Shown in pieces: positions 24,202-33,034 of a stretch of 64,000 bases of DNA; the stretch's first letter is position 1, and each line of letters begins with the position of its first letter. The position numbers and the translations under genes are program-made. The stretch covers positions 1,302,001-1,366,000 of the forward strand of contig JAVJST010000005.1 in assembly GCA_040219295.1 (NCBI GenBank), written 5' to 3'. Below the pieces are notes generated by a model. That model made no database searches. It was not told where the DNA came from and saw nothing but the letters and a program-made list of their open reading frames with translations. Origin of the DNA: JAVJST01 sp040219295 (lineage in GTDB: Bacteria; Pseudomonadota; Alphaproteobacteria; Rhodospirillales; Casp-alpha2).

Positions 24202-24918
24202 TCAAGATGACAAAGTGACGATCTCGCCGTGCCGTTCGTATGTCGGCAGACACAGATCAATGACATGAACCGCAACGTCCTCCGGGGTCTTGAGCGTTTC
24301 CGGGTCTTCGCCGGGATAGGCGTGTGCCCGCATTCGGGTCCGGGTGCCCCGAGGATTGATGAGATTGACCCTGATCGGCGTTCTCTCGACTTCGGCCGCG
24401 TAGGTCAGCGTCAGGTTATCGAGGCCCGCCTTGCTTACGGCGTACGCCCCCCAATAGGCGCGGGGTTCGGCGCCGACGGACGATGTCATCATGACCACCC
24501 GGCCGTTGTCTGAGCGGCGCAGCAGGGGATCCATACTGCGAATCAGGCGCCAGTTGGCAGTAAGATTGACGGCGATGACCTGATCCCAGATCTTGGGATC
24601 GATATGGCCCACCGGTGTCAGGTTGCCCAGAATGCCCGCATTACCGACAAGGGCGTCGAGATGGCCGTGACGCTCGTATATCGCCGCCCCGAGCCTGTCG
24701 ATCGCCGCGAAATCCGTCATATCCATCGGAACCAGCGTGGCACCGCCGATCTCATCGTCCAGTTCTTCCAGTCCTGCCTTGGTTCTGGCCACTGCGATGA
24801 CATGCGCTCCCTCGCGCGCGAATGCGACGGCGACGGCGCGCCCGATGCCTCGCGATGCGCCGGTGACGAGCGCAACCCGGCCGGACAACCGGCCTCCGTC
24901 GGCAGGTGCGGCGGTCAT
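24202..24918 (-). CDS. Short-chain dehydrogenase/reductase
   Basis: A 238-residue Rossmann oxidoreductase with TGASRGIG cofactor motif, NAGI, the catalytic Ser in MTSSVGAEP and YAVSKAG (Tyr-x3-Lys). ATG at 24918 overlaps the purF stop by four bases; an SDR directly after purF is a recurring arrangement in alphaproteobacteria. Substrate unknown. The C-terminus ends in ERHGEIVTLSS, as in close relatives annotated only as SDR. Confidence 0.85.
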   Translation of the reverse strand: MTAAPADGGRLSGRVALVTGASRGIGRAVAVAFAREGAHVIAVARTKAGLEELDDEIGGATLVPMDMTDFAAIDRLGAAIYERHGHLDALVGNAGILGNLTPVGHIDPKIWDQVIAVNLTANWRLIRSMDPLLRRSDNGRVVMMTSSVGAEPRAYWGAYAVSKAGLDNLTLTYAAEVERTPIRVNLINPRGTRTRMRAHAYPGEDPETLKTPEDVAVHVIDLCLPTYERHGEIVTLSS

Positions 24919-26369
24919 CCCTCGCGTTCGACCAGAAGAGACAGCTGGGCGCTTTCACCGCTCTGGTGATCGGTCAATGCGATCGGGTACTCGCCGGTGA
25001 AACAGGCGTCACAATAGGTTCGGTCTTCGCCTTGCCGCCCCCCTGCGGCGCCGACCGCCCGGTAGAGGCCGTCAATCGAGATGAATGCCAGGCTGTCGAC
25101 ACCGATGTGCTTGGCCATCGCCTCGACATCGTGCGTGTTGGCCAGGAGTTCCGACTCGTGCGGCGTGTCGATGCCATAGAAGCACGAATGCTTCGTCGGC
25201 GGGCTGGCGATGCGCATGTGAACCTCCGCCGCGCCGGCCTGGCGGATCATGTCGACGATCTTCAACGAGGTCGTGCCGCGCACGATCGAGTCATCAACGA
25301 GAACGACCCGCTTTCCTTTGATCGCTGCCGCATTGGCGTTGTGTTTCAGGCGTACGCCCAGGTTCCGGATCTGGGCCGTCGGTTCGATGAATGTGCGTCC
25401 GACATAGTGATTGCGGATGATCCCGAGATCGAATGGCGTACCGGATTCCTCCGCATACCCGATGGCGCTCGGAACGCCGGAGTCGGGAACCGGGACGACG
25501 ATATCCGCCTCGATATCGCTTTCCTTGGCGAGCTCGGCGCCGATGCGCTTGCGGGCATCGTAGACGGCCTGGCCGTCCATGACGCTGTCCGGGCGGGCGA
25601 AATAGATGTGCTCGAAGATGCAGAAACGCCGCGGCGCCGGCTGAAACGGCTTGAGGCTCCGCACCCCTTTGTCGTCGATCACGACAATCTCGCCGGGTTC
25701 GACCTCGCGGACGAACGCGGCGCCGATTATATCGAGCGCGCAGGTTTCCGACGTCAAAATCCAGGCCTTGCCGAGCTGGCCGAGAACCAGCGGCCGGACG
25801 CCGTGCGGATCGCGGACGCCGATCAGCTTGTGACGGGTCAGTGCGACAAGCGAGTAGGCGCCGTCCATCTGGCTCATCGCGTCGGTGATTCGGTCGACGA
25901 CCTTGTTGTATTGGCTAATGGCGATCAGGTGAATGATCGTCTCGGTGTCACTGGTGGACTGGAAAATGCAGCCGCGTTCGACCAGCGCCTTATGCATGGT
26001 GTGGGCATTGGTCAGGTTGCCGTTGTGGGCAACCGCCAGGCCTCCGAACTTGAAATCCGCGAACAACGGCTGAACGTTGCGCAGAAGCGTCTCGCCGGTC
26101 GTCGAATAGCGCACGTGGCCGATCGACATGTCGCCACCGAGCTTTCCGATAACGTTTTCCGAGCTGAAATTGTCGCCGACGAGGCCGAGGGCCCGGTGCG
26201 TGTGAAAATGCTCGCCGTCGTAGCTGACGATGCCGGCGGCTTCCTGGCCGCGGTGCTGGAGTGCGTGCAGGCCGAGCGCCGTTAGCGCCGCGGCCTCATC
26301 GTGTCCAAAAATGCCGAAAAGGCCGCACTCTTCGTGGAACCGGTCGTCGTCGGGTGAATGAAAAGCCAT
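24915..26369 (-). CDS. purF: Amidophosphoribosyltransferase
   Basis: A 484-residue PurF that makes 5-phosphoribosylamine from PRPP and glutamine, the committed step of purine synthesis. The N-terminal nucleophile is Cys15 in HEECGLFG, preceded by a 14-residue propeptide. The PRPP loop VVLVDDSIVRGTTS and the glutaminase motif AHNGNLTNA are intact. A CDACFTGEYP segment near the C-terminus is typical of the Fe-S or Cys-containing type. It follows cvpA after 87 bp, the order known from many proteobacteria. Confidence 0.96.
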   Translation of the reverse strand: MAFHSPDDDRFHEECGLFGIFGHDEAAALTALGLHALQHRGQEAAGIVSYDGEHFHTHRALGLVGDNFSSENVIGKLGGDMSIGHVRYSTTGETLLRNVQPLFADFKFGGLAVAHNGNLTNAHTMHKALVERGCIFQSTSDTETIIHLIAISQYNKVVDRITDAMSQMDGAYSLVALTRHKLIGVRDPHGVRPLVLGQLGKAWILTSETCALDIIGAAFVREVEPGEIVVIDDKGVRSLKPFQPAPRRFCIFEHIYFARPDSVMDGQAVYDARKRIGAELAKESDIEADIVVPVPDSGVPSAIGYAEESGTPFDLGIIRNHYVGRTFIEPTAQIRNLGVRLKHNANAAAIKGKRVVLVDDSIVRGTTSLKIVDMIRQAGAAEVHMRIASPPTKHSCFYGIDTPHESELLANTHDVEAMAKHIGVDSLAFISIDGLYRAVGAAGGRQGEDRTYCDACFTGEYPIALTDHQSGESAQLSLLVEREG

Positions 26370-26456
26370 CTACTGGAAAAACCTTACCCTTGCATCCGCA
26401 AGTTGGCCAACTCCCGAAGGTCTGCAGTGCACCTTTTAGTCATTTTAGCAGAAATG

Positions 26457-27113
26457 TCATTGGCTGTTTTCGATCAGTTGTTCGATTCCCTGCCGCGTCT
26501 CGTCGGAGTAGCCCTCGTTTTGTTCCGGCTCTTCCTTATTCTTGCCCGTCGAGGGCTGGACGAGGTCCATGATGTCTTCGACTGATTTGGCATCGACGTC
26601 CGGCATTTCAATCTGGGCGTCTTCCGGCAGGAGAGACGCGATCGCGGCGGCGCCCTTGACGATCAGCGGCAGCGTACGGGCGGACGTAATCCATTCGGGT
26701 TGCTCGTCCCTGGGAACCATGAACTCAAGACCGATGTAGGCAACGCAAACCAGCACGGCGCCGCGGACGAGGCCAAACAGAAACCCGAGTGATCGATCCA
26801 GGACATTGAGCGCGCTTTCCTTGACCCTGGAACTGATGGCCCGGGTTATCAGGGAGAGAATGACCAAGGACACGATGAAAATGAAGGCGCCCGCTGCGAA
26901 ATCCGCGATCAGCTCCGCGGGGATGATGCTGCGGGCATAGGGCTGCAGATAAGGATAGCCCTCGATGGTAATGAAGAAAGCGCCCACCCAACCACCGACA
27001 GCCAGCGTTTCATGAACGAAACCGCGTGCGTAGGCCAACACGCCCGACACCAGCAATGCCAACGCAACCGCGACATCGACCGCATTGATGGGGAGCCCGC
27101 TCAGGTTATCCAA
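26457..27113 (-). CDS. cvpA: CvpA family membrane protein
   Basis: A 218-residue protein with about four transmembrane helices in the first 160 residues (NAVDVAVALALL, FAAGAFIFIVSL and LFGLVRGAVLVCVAY among them) and a charged Glu/Asn-rich tail after residue 175. CvpA was first linked to colicin V production in E. coli, but its biochemical role is unsettled. It overlaps radA by eight bases and precedes purF, as in E. coli where cvpA and purF are an operon. Confidence 0.88.
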   Translation of the reverse strand: MDNLSGLPINAVDVAVALALLVSGVLAYARGFVHETLAVGGWVGAFFITIEGYPYLQPYARSIIPAELIADFAAGAFIFIVSLVILSLITRAISSRVKESALNVLDRSLGFLFGLVRGAVLVCVAYIGLEFMVPRDEQPEWITSARTLPLIVKGAAAIASLLPEDAQIEMPDVDAKSVEDIMDLVQPSTGKNKEEPEQNEGYSDETRQGIEQLIENSQ

Positions 27114-28536
27114 AATGCGCCTGCCATTCGTCGTCGTCGCCCCGGCGACCGCCGACGAGTTTCAAGTCGTTTGCCGAGCCGAAGCGGGCGACGAGATCGG
27201 TTACATGAGATATATCGGTCACGCTGATACCGGTCGATCCGGACCGCGTCGAGGATTTTCTTCGGACAGGTGCCAGGGCGTGCTCAAACCCGAGTTTGGC
27301 GGCCTCCTTGAGGCGCTGGTCGGCGTGCGCCACGGGGCGTACCTCGCCGGACAGGCCGACCTCGCCGAACACGACGGTGTTGGCAGGCAGAGCTAGCCCG
27401 CTTAGCGAGGACAGCAGCGACGCCATGACCGCAAGGTCGGCTGCGGGCTCCCCAATTCTCAAGCCACCGGCGACGTTAAGGTATACGTCCGCACCACTGA
27501 GCTGCACACCGGCACGGGCATCGAGCACGGCGATCAGCATCGCGAGCCTGGCACCGTCCCAACCGACGACGGCGCGGCGTGGCGTCGCGAGGGAGGATTG
27601 GGCGATCAGGCTCTGAATCTCCACCAGTACCGGTCGCGTTCCTTCGATACCTGCAAACACGGCCGCGCCGCTGACGGACGCATCGCGCTCGGCGAGAAAG
27701 AGCGCCGACGGATTTCCGACTTCAGCGAGACCCTTCTCCCCCATTTCGAAGACGCCGATTTCATCCGTGGCGCCGAAGCGGTTCTTGACCGCCCGTAGGA
27801 TTCGGAACGGGTGCCCGCGCTCGCCTTCGAAATAAAGAACGGTGTCGACCATGTGCTCGAGGACGCGGGGACCCGCGATGGTCCCTTCCTTGGTCACGTG
27901 GCCGACGAGGATGACGCAGAAGCCGACCCGTTTGGCAAGACGGATGAGTTCGTGCGCCGAAGTACGAACCTGCGAGACCGTGCCGGGCGCAGACTCGATA
28001 CTGTCGACGAACATGGTTTGAATGGAATCGATGATCACGAGTCCGGGCCCGTTCGGGCCCTCGAGCGTCGCCGCGATGTCGCGGACCGAAGTCGCGCTGG
28101 CGAGTTGGACCGGGGTCTCGGCGACGCTGAGCCGGTTGGCACGCAAGCGCAGTTGATCGATGGCTTCCTCGCCTGAGATATAGAGGCACTCCGTATCCTT
28201 GCTCACTGCCGCTGCGACCTGCATCAAGATCGTCGATTTGCCGACGCCGGGGTCGCCGCCGACGAGAAGGGCGGAGCCCGGCACCAGTCCGCCGCCGGTA
28301 GCACGGTCGAACTCGGCAATGCCGGACTTGAGACGGGGCGGTGCCGTGGTCTCACCCTTCATCGCGACGGTTTCGATGCGGCGGCCCTTCTTGGCACCGA
28401 GTCCCTTGGGTGCTTGCTCGGGCGCTTTCTCCTCGGCCATGACGTTCCACGCGCCACAGTCCGGGCACTGGCCCGCCCACTTGGCCTGAACGCCGCCGCA
28501 CTCCTGACAAACGTACCGGGTTGCTTGCTTGGCCAA
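27106..28536 (-). CDS. radA: DNA repair protein RadA
   Basis: A 476-residue RadA (Sms): an N-terminal zinc finger with C10, C13, C24 and C27, a RecA-like ATPase with Walker A GDPGVGKST (94-102), the RadA-specific KNRFG motif, and a C-terminal Lon-like domain. It promotes branch migration of recombination intermediates. The start lies 35 bp after the mlaF stop and its end overlaps cvpA by eight bases. No unusual features. Confidence 0.96.
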   Translation of the reverse strand: MAKQATRYVCQECGGVQAKWAGQCPDCGAWNVMAEEKAPEQAPKGLGAKKGRRIETVAMKGETTAPPRLKSGIAEFDRATGGGLVPGSALLVGGDPGVGKSTILMQVAAAVSKDTECLYISGEEAIDQLRLRANRLSVAETPVQLASATSVRDIAATLEGPNGPGLVIIDSIQTMFVDSIESAPGTVSQVRTSAHELIRLAKRVGFCVILVGHVTKEGTIAGPRVLEHMVDTVLYFEGERGHPFRILRAVKNRFGATDEIGVFEMGEKGLAEVGNPSALFLAERDASVSGAAVFAGIEGTRPVLVEIQSLIAQSSLATPRRAVVGWDGARLAMLIAVLDARAGVQLSGADVYLNVAGGLRIGEPAADLAVMASLLSSLSGLALPANTVVFGEVGLSGEVRPVAHADQRLKEAAKLGFEHALAPVRRKSSTRSGSTGISVTDISHVTDLVARFGSANDLKLVGGRRGDDDEWQAHFG

Positions 28537-28571
28537 CGTAGTTTTCCTGTTCTGCGCGGTTCGGTTGCGAT

Positions 28572-29345
28572 TCAGGCGCGCGCCGATACCTTGATCGGGC
28601 CCTCAGACAGGCCCTTCACGAACTGTGATACGTACGCGTTGTCCGATTGCCCGACGCCTTTCGCCGGGCCGCTCCAGATGATCGAACCCGCGTAGAGCAT
28701 AGCGACCTGATCGCCGATGATCTCGGCACTCTTCATGTCATGGGTTATGGTCATGCCGGTCGCACCGACCTCGCGTGTGGTCTTGACGATAAGACGGTTG
28801 ATGACGGCGGCCATAATCGGATCCAGTCCCGTGGTCGGCTCGTCGAAGAAGATGATTTCAGGGTCGCCGGCGATGGCACGGGCCAATCCGACACGTTTCT
28901 GCATGCCGGCCGAGAGCGACGCCGGGTAGGCATCCGCAACGTTTGCCGCGAGGCCGACCTGGGAAAGTTTGGCCAACGCAATCCTCCTGGCCTCTGCTCG
29001 TCCGCACCGGTTCTCCGCCATAAGACCGAATGCGACGTTCTCCCATACCGGCAGGCTGTCGAACAGGGCGGCCCCCTGAAAAAGCATGCCGAACTTGGCG
29101 TTGAGCCGATCCCGGTCCGCACCGCCCGCGCCGACAGATTCCTCGCCGTCGATCAGAATAGAACCGTCATCAGGCGTCAGCAGCCCGAGAATACACTTTA
29201 GCAACACCGATTTGCCGGACCCCGATCCACCGATGACGACTACCGACGTGCCGGCCTCGACATCGAGATCCAGGCGGTCCAGCACGATCTTGTTGCCGAA
29301 GGACTTGCAGAGGCCGCGGATCCGGATTTTCGGGGTATCAGTCAT
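28572..29345 (-). CDS. mlaF: MlaF-type ABC transporter ATP-binding protein
   Basis: A 257-residue ATPase: Walker A GGSGSGKS (39-46), signature LSAGMQKR (144-151), Walker B IIFFDEP (164-170) with the MlaF-type TTGLDP D-loop. With MlaE it forms the inner-membrane ABC core that moves phospholipids between inner and outer membranes. mlaE precedes it by 24 bp. No MlaD, MlaC or MlaB homologue lies next to it here, so the substrate-binding partners must be encoded elsewhere. Confidence 0.9.
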   Translation of the reverse strand: MTDTPKIRIRGLCKSFGNKIVLDRLDLDVEAGTSVVVIGGSGSGKSVLLKCILGLLTPDDGSILIDGEESVGAGGADRDRLNAKFGMLFQGAALFDSLPVWENVAFGLMAENRCGRAEARRIALAKLSQVGLAANVADAYPASLSAGMQKRVGLARAIAGDPEIIFFDEPTTGLDPIMAAVINRLIVKTTREVGATGMTITHDMKSAEIIGDQVAMLYAGSIIWSGPAKGVGQSDNAYVSQFVKGLSEGPIKVSARA

Positions 29346-29369
29346 CGTTGGTTGCGCACCCCAATGCGC

Positions 29370-30143
29370 CTAGGCGCCAAAGAACAGGACAGTTAGGACG
29401 TAGTCGAAACAGAGGATCAGGATCGCGGCGGAGACCACCGCGTTCGTCGTGGCTGCGCCGACGCCTTGTGCGCCCCGGCCGGAGTTGTAGCCGTGATAAC
29501 ATCCCATCAGGGTCACGATGAAACCGAAGACGGCCGCCTTGACCAGGCCCGAGAAGACGTCGCCGAACTCGAGGAAATCCCAGGTGTTCTGCAGATAGAT
29601 CGACGGATTGAAACCGAGCTTGTAGACCGCGACCAGATAGCCGCCGAACACGCCGATGATATCCGCGATCAGCACGAGAAACGGCATCATAGCGACACCC
29701 GCGATCAGTCGCGGCGCTACCAGGTACTTCATCGGGTTGGTGCTGAGGGTCGTCAGCGCATCTATCTGTTCGGTGACCCGCATCGTGCCGACCTCGGCCG
29801 CCATCGCGGCGCCGATACGGCCCGCCACCATAAGGCCGGCCAGAACAGGGCCCAGTTCGCGTGTGATGGATAGCACGACAACATTGGCGATCGCACCTTC
29901 GGCCGAGAACCGCGCAAACCCGGTATAGCTCTGCAACGCAAGCACCATGCCCGCGAAAACGCCCGTCAAGCCAACGACCGGCAGGGAGTAGAATCCAATC
30001 TCGATCATCTGGCGGATCATGATCCTGGGATAGAACGGCGGACGGAAGCAGTGCGAAACGCCGTCGAGTGCGAAGGTCGTCAAGCGCCCGATCGTGCCAA
30101 ACGATGCCAAGACCACATGGCCGATCGGTTGCAGGAAATTCAT
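29370..30143 (-). CDS. mlaE: MlaE-type ABC transporter permease
   Basis: A 257-residue membrane protein of the MlaE/YrbE family with about five hydrophobic helices and the family motifs PVVGLTGVFAGMVLALQ, ELGPVLAGLMVAGRIG and GTMRVTEQIDAL. It is the membrane half of the phospholipid-trafficking ABC core. ATG at 30143 overlaps the alr stop by four bases, so it is translationally coupled to alanine racemase, and mlaF follows after 24 bp. Confidence 0.9.
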   Translation of the reverse strand: MNFLQPIGHVVLASFGTIGRLTTFALDGVSHCFRPPFYPRIMIRQMIEIGFYSLPVVGLTGVFAGMVLALQSYTGFARFSAEGAIANVVVLSITRELGPVLAGLMVAGRIGAAMAAEVGTMRVTEQIDALTTLSTNPMKYLVAPRLIAGVAMMPFLVLIADIIGVFGGYLVAVYKLGFNPSIYLQNTWDFLEFGDVFSGLVKAAVFGFIVTLMGCYHGYNSGRGAQGVGAATTNAVVSAAILILCFDYVLTVLFFGA

Positions 30144-31297
30144 TTCGCACCACCCTGGGCCGGCGCGTTCATGTATACGCGACGGTATCGGTGGCCGAGT
30201 GATGTCAGGATTTCGTAGGCGATCGTGCCCGCTTCGCGGGCGGCATCGTCGATATCACGTTTGGGGCCGATCAGGTTGACCGACGCGCCGACGCGAGCAG
30301 CGTTCGGGTCGGCGGACGAAATGTCGATCGTTATCATGTCCATGGAAACCCGCCCAACGACCGGGACCTCGACGTCATTGAACCATGCGGTGCCCGAGTT
30401 CGAGAGGCTGCGGAGATAGCCGTCTGCGTAACCCGCGCCAACGGTTGCCAGCCGGGTCGGCCCGGTCGCGGAATAGGAAGCACCATAGCCAACGGTCCGG
30501 GGGGTGTCAACGAGCCGCACCTGGAGGATTTTTCCTTCCAGATTAATGACTTGGCGGATCGGAGAAGTCTCGCCGGGGGTCGGATTTACGCCGTAGAGCG
30601 CGGCCCCCGGACGCGCCAGATCGAAGTGGAAATCCGCACCACGAAAGATACCGGAAGAGTTGGCAAGGCTAGCGCGTGCGCACGGGTACAATGAACGGAT
30701 CAACGGCAGTACAGCGAGAAACTCGTCGCGTTGCCGGTTGCTCTGGTCGGAATCCTTGATATCCGCGGACGCGAGGTGGCTCATGACCACGTCGAGACAT
30801 AATCCCTCAATCACGGCTGGGTCCGCGACGACTTGTGCGGTTTCGGTTTGATCGAGGCCTAGCCGGCTCATGCCGGTATCGACATGCAGATCGCAAAGCA
30901 ATTGCGAACCGCACGCCTGTCCAAAGGACCGCCACGCCGCGACATCGTCCAACGAGTTCAGGACGGGGATCAGGTTGTTGGCGCGGTAGGTTTCGGGTGC
31001 CCCCGACGACAACCCGGCGAAGACATGGATGGCGGCATCAGGAAGGGTTCGGCGCAGCTCGATTCCTTCACCGAGATGGGCAACGAAGAAGTCCCGGCAT
31101 CCGGCCTGCCATAGCGTCTTGGCGACGGGAACGACCCCGAGGCCATAAGCGTCCGCCTTGACGCAGGCGCCGCATGCGACACCGTTCAATTCTTGGCGTA
31201 AACGACCGTAGTTGTCGGCGACCGCGCCAAGATCGATCGTCAGCGTGCCGGTTCCGACATCGGCATCATCGCGGGGATTTGATTCGATGACGGTCAT
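30140..31297 (-). CDS. alr: Alanine racemase
   Basis: A 385-residue PLP enzyme that interconverts L- and D-alanine for peptidoglycan. The PLP lysine is K47 in CVKADAYGLG, and the second catalytic base Tyr is in VGYGASYSATG. ATG at 31297 is preceded by GGGAGAAG and by non-conserved sequence, so earlier starts were rejected. The gene lies 31 bp after dnaB and overlaps mlaE, in the common dnaB-alr order of alphaproteobacteria. Confidence 0.94.
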   Translation of the reverse strand: MTVIESNPRDDADVGTGTLTIDLGAVADNYGRLRQELNGVACGACVKADAYGLGVVPVAKTLWQAGCRDFFVAHLGEGIELRRTLPDAAIHVFAGLSSGAPETYRANNLIPVLNSLDDVAAWRSFGQACGSQLLCDLHVDTGMSRLGLDQTETAQVVADPAVIEGLCLDVVMSHLASADIKDSDQSNRQRDEFLAVLPLIRSLYPCARASLANSSGIFRGADFHFDLARPGAALYGVNPTPGETSPIRQVINLEGKILQVRLVDTPRTVGYGASYSATGPTRLATVGAGYADGYLRSLSNSGTAWFNDVEVPVVGRVSMDMITIDISSADPNAARVGASVNLIGPKRDIDDAAREAGTIAYEILTSLGHRYRRVYMNAPAQGGAK

Positions 31298-31328
31298 GAA
31301 CCGCTTCTCCCGTGAAGCGGCGTTCAGG

Positions 31329-32834
31329 TCAATACCCGCCGTGGTGCGGATCGAGATCGCTGAACCGCGTGAACTCGCCGGTAAACTGCAGTGTGACGGT
31401 GCCGACCGGACCGTGGCGTTGTTTCGCGACGATGACGTCGGCGAGGTTCCGGGCCTTGGCCATGCGGTCTTCCCAACTGGCCAGGCGTTGGGTGTACTTC
31501 GAGCCGTCCTCGTCGACCCGCTGCTGCGGCTCCGCTTTCTCCAGATAGTATTCTTCACGGTAAATGAACATGACGACGTCGGCGTCCTGCTCGATCGAAC
31601 CCGATTCCCGAAGATCAGCGAGATGAGGCCGTTTGTCGTCCCGGTTTTCGACCTGACGCGACAGCTGTGATAGTGCCAGAACCGGCACGTTCAGTTCCTT
31701 GGCGAGTGTCTTCAGGCCCCGGGTGATCTCGGACACTTCCTGAACGCGACCGTCACTCCGGTTGCCGGACCCTTGCAGCAGCTGCAGGTAGTCGATGACG
31801 ATCAGGCCGAGATCGTGGGTTCTTTTCAGGCGCCTGGCGCGGGTCCGCAGCGCGCCGACCGTCAGGGCCGGCGTATCGTCGATGAAAATCGGCATGCGGT
31901 GGAGTTCCTGACTGGCCGCGACCAGCCGCGGGAATACCTCGTTGGGAACTTCGCCCTTGCGCATCTTGTCCGACGAAATCTCGGTCTGTTCGGATATGAT
32001 GCGGCTGGCAAGCTGCTCGCCCGACATTTCAAGAGAGAAGAAACCGACAACGGCGCCTTCGCCGCCTTCGGAGTCGACCCATGCGCGCGCCGCGTTGTAC
32101 GCGATATTGGTCGCGAGCGACGTCTTGCCCATGGCGGGCCGGCCGGCGAGGATCAGCAGGTCGGACTTGTGAAGACCGCCGAGCAGCTTGTCGACATCGA
32201 CGAAACCGGTGGTCACGCCGGCCAGCGCGCCTTCGCGCTTATGGGCGATCGCGGCCATGTCGATCGCCGACTTGACGGCTTCTCTGAAGGGTACGAAACC
32301 GCGATCGTAACTTCCGGTCTCGGCGAGTTTGTAGAGGCTCTCCTCGGCCTGTTCGATCTGCTTGTCGGCAGCCTCGTCGACATCGGCCTCGTAGGCATTG
32401 TCGACCATTTCACGGCCGATTGAGATCAACTCCCGCTTGATCGCGAGATCGTAGACGATCTTGCCGTAGGCCTCCGCATTGACGATCGTCGGTGCGCCGC
32501 CGGCGAGTTCGACCAGGTATGCCGGCCCACCGATGTCGGCCAGGCTCTCGTTCTGTTCGAAGTATCGTTTCAGCGTGATCGGATCGGCGATCTGACCGCG
32601 TTCGATCAGCTTCTCGCAAGCCTCGTAGATCAGCGAATGCTGTCCCGCCATGAAGTGATGCGAGCGGAGAAAATCGGAAACTTTCTCGACAGCGCGATTG
32701 TCAATCAGTATGGCGCCCAGCAATCCGCGTTCCGCATCGAGATTATGCGGCAGGGTGCGGTAACCCGCCGTCGGATGCTCGACGACGTTGCCGATGTCGT
32801 CCGGCGCATGTGATATCGACTGGGACATACTCAT
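31329..32834 (-). CDS. dnaB: Replicative DNA helicase
   Basis: A 501-residue DnaB: N-terminal primase-interacting domain starting near PHNLDAERGLLGA, then a RecA-like helicase with Walker A GRPAMGKTS (about 230-239) and the Walker B region LIVIDYLQLL. It unwinds DNA at the replication fork as a hexamer. The start is ATG at 32834, with ATG at 32828 as an alternative; neither has a strong ribosome-binding site. No intein is present; the length is normal. Confidence 0.96.
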   Translation of the reverse strand: MSMSQSISHAPDDIGNVVEHPTAGYRTLPHNLDAERGLLGAILIDNRAVEKVSDFLRSHHFMAGQHSLIYEACEKLIERGQIADPITLKRYFEQNESLADIGGPAYLVELAGGAPTIVNAEAYGKIVYDLAIKRELISIGREMVDNAYEADVDEAADKQIEQAEESLYKLAETGSYDRGFVPFREAVKSAIDMAAIAHKREGALAGVTTGFVDVDKLLGGLHKSDLLILAGRPAMGKTSLATNIAYNAARAWVDSEGGEGAVVGFFSLEMSGEQLASRIISEQTEISSDKMRKGEVPNEVFPRLVAASQELHRMPIFIDDTPALTVGALRTRARRLKRTHDLGLIVIDYLQLLQGSGNRSDGRVQEVSEITRGLKTLAKELNVPVLALSQLSRQVENRDDKRPHLADLRESGSIEQDADVVMFIYREEYYLEKAEPQQRVDEDGSKYTQRLASWEDRMAKARNLADVIVAKQRHGPVGTVTLQFTGEFTRFSDLDPHHGGY

Positions 32835-33034
32835 CTTGATACACCGGTTCGGGGCCGCTCGCGATGCAAGAACCGTTGTGTGTAGCATGCCAAGCGGGGA
32901 CAACTTCCCGGCAAGCCCCGATTCTGCGAATTAGGTGAATAACTTGTGGATCAATGGGGAATCGTAGCCTTGTGCGGCTCGTCGGCCGTGCACAGTCGAC
33001 CCGAGGACATCCGGTTCCGGCAACGTTAGAAACT

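Noticed and set aside
24906..26285. A 459-codon plus-strand frame over purF
   Set aside because: Antisense to purF, which has all its catalytic motifs; no domain in the translated shadow.
32930..32965. A DnaA-box-like sequence upstream of dnaB
   Set aside because: Only one near-match (TGTGGATCA) with no cluster, no AT-rich unwinding region and no dnaA, parA or gidA gene nearby, so no evidence of an origin.
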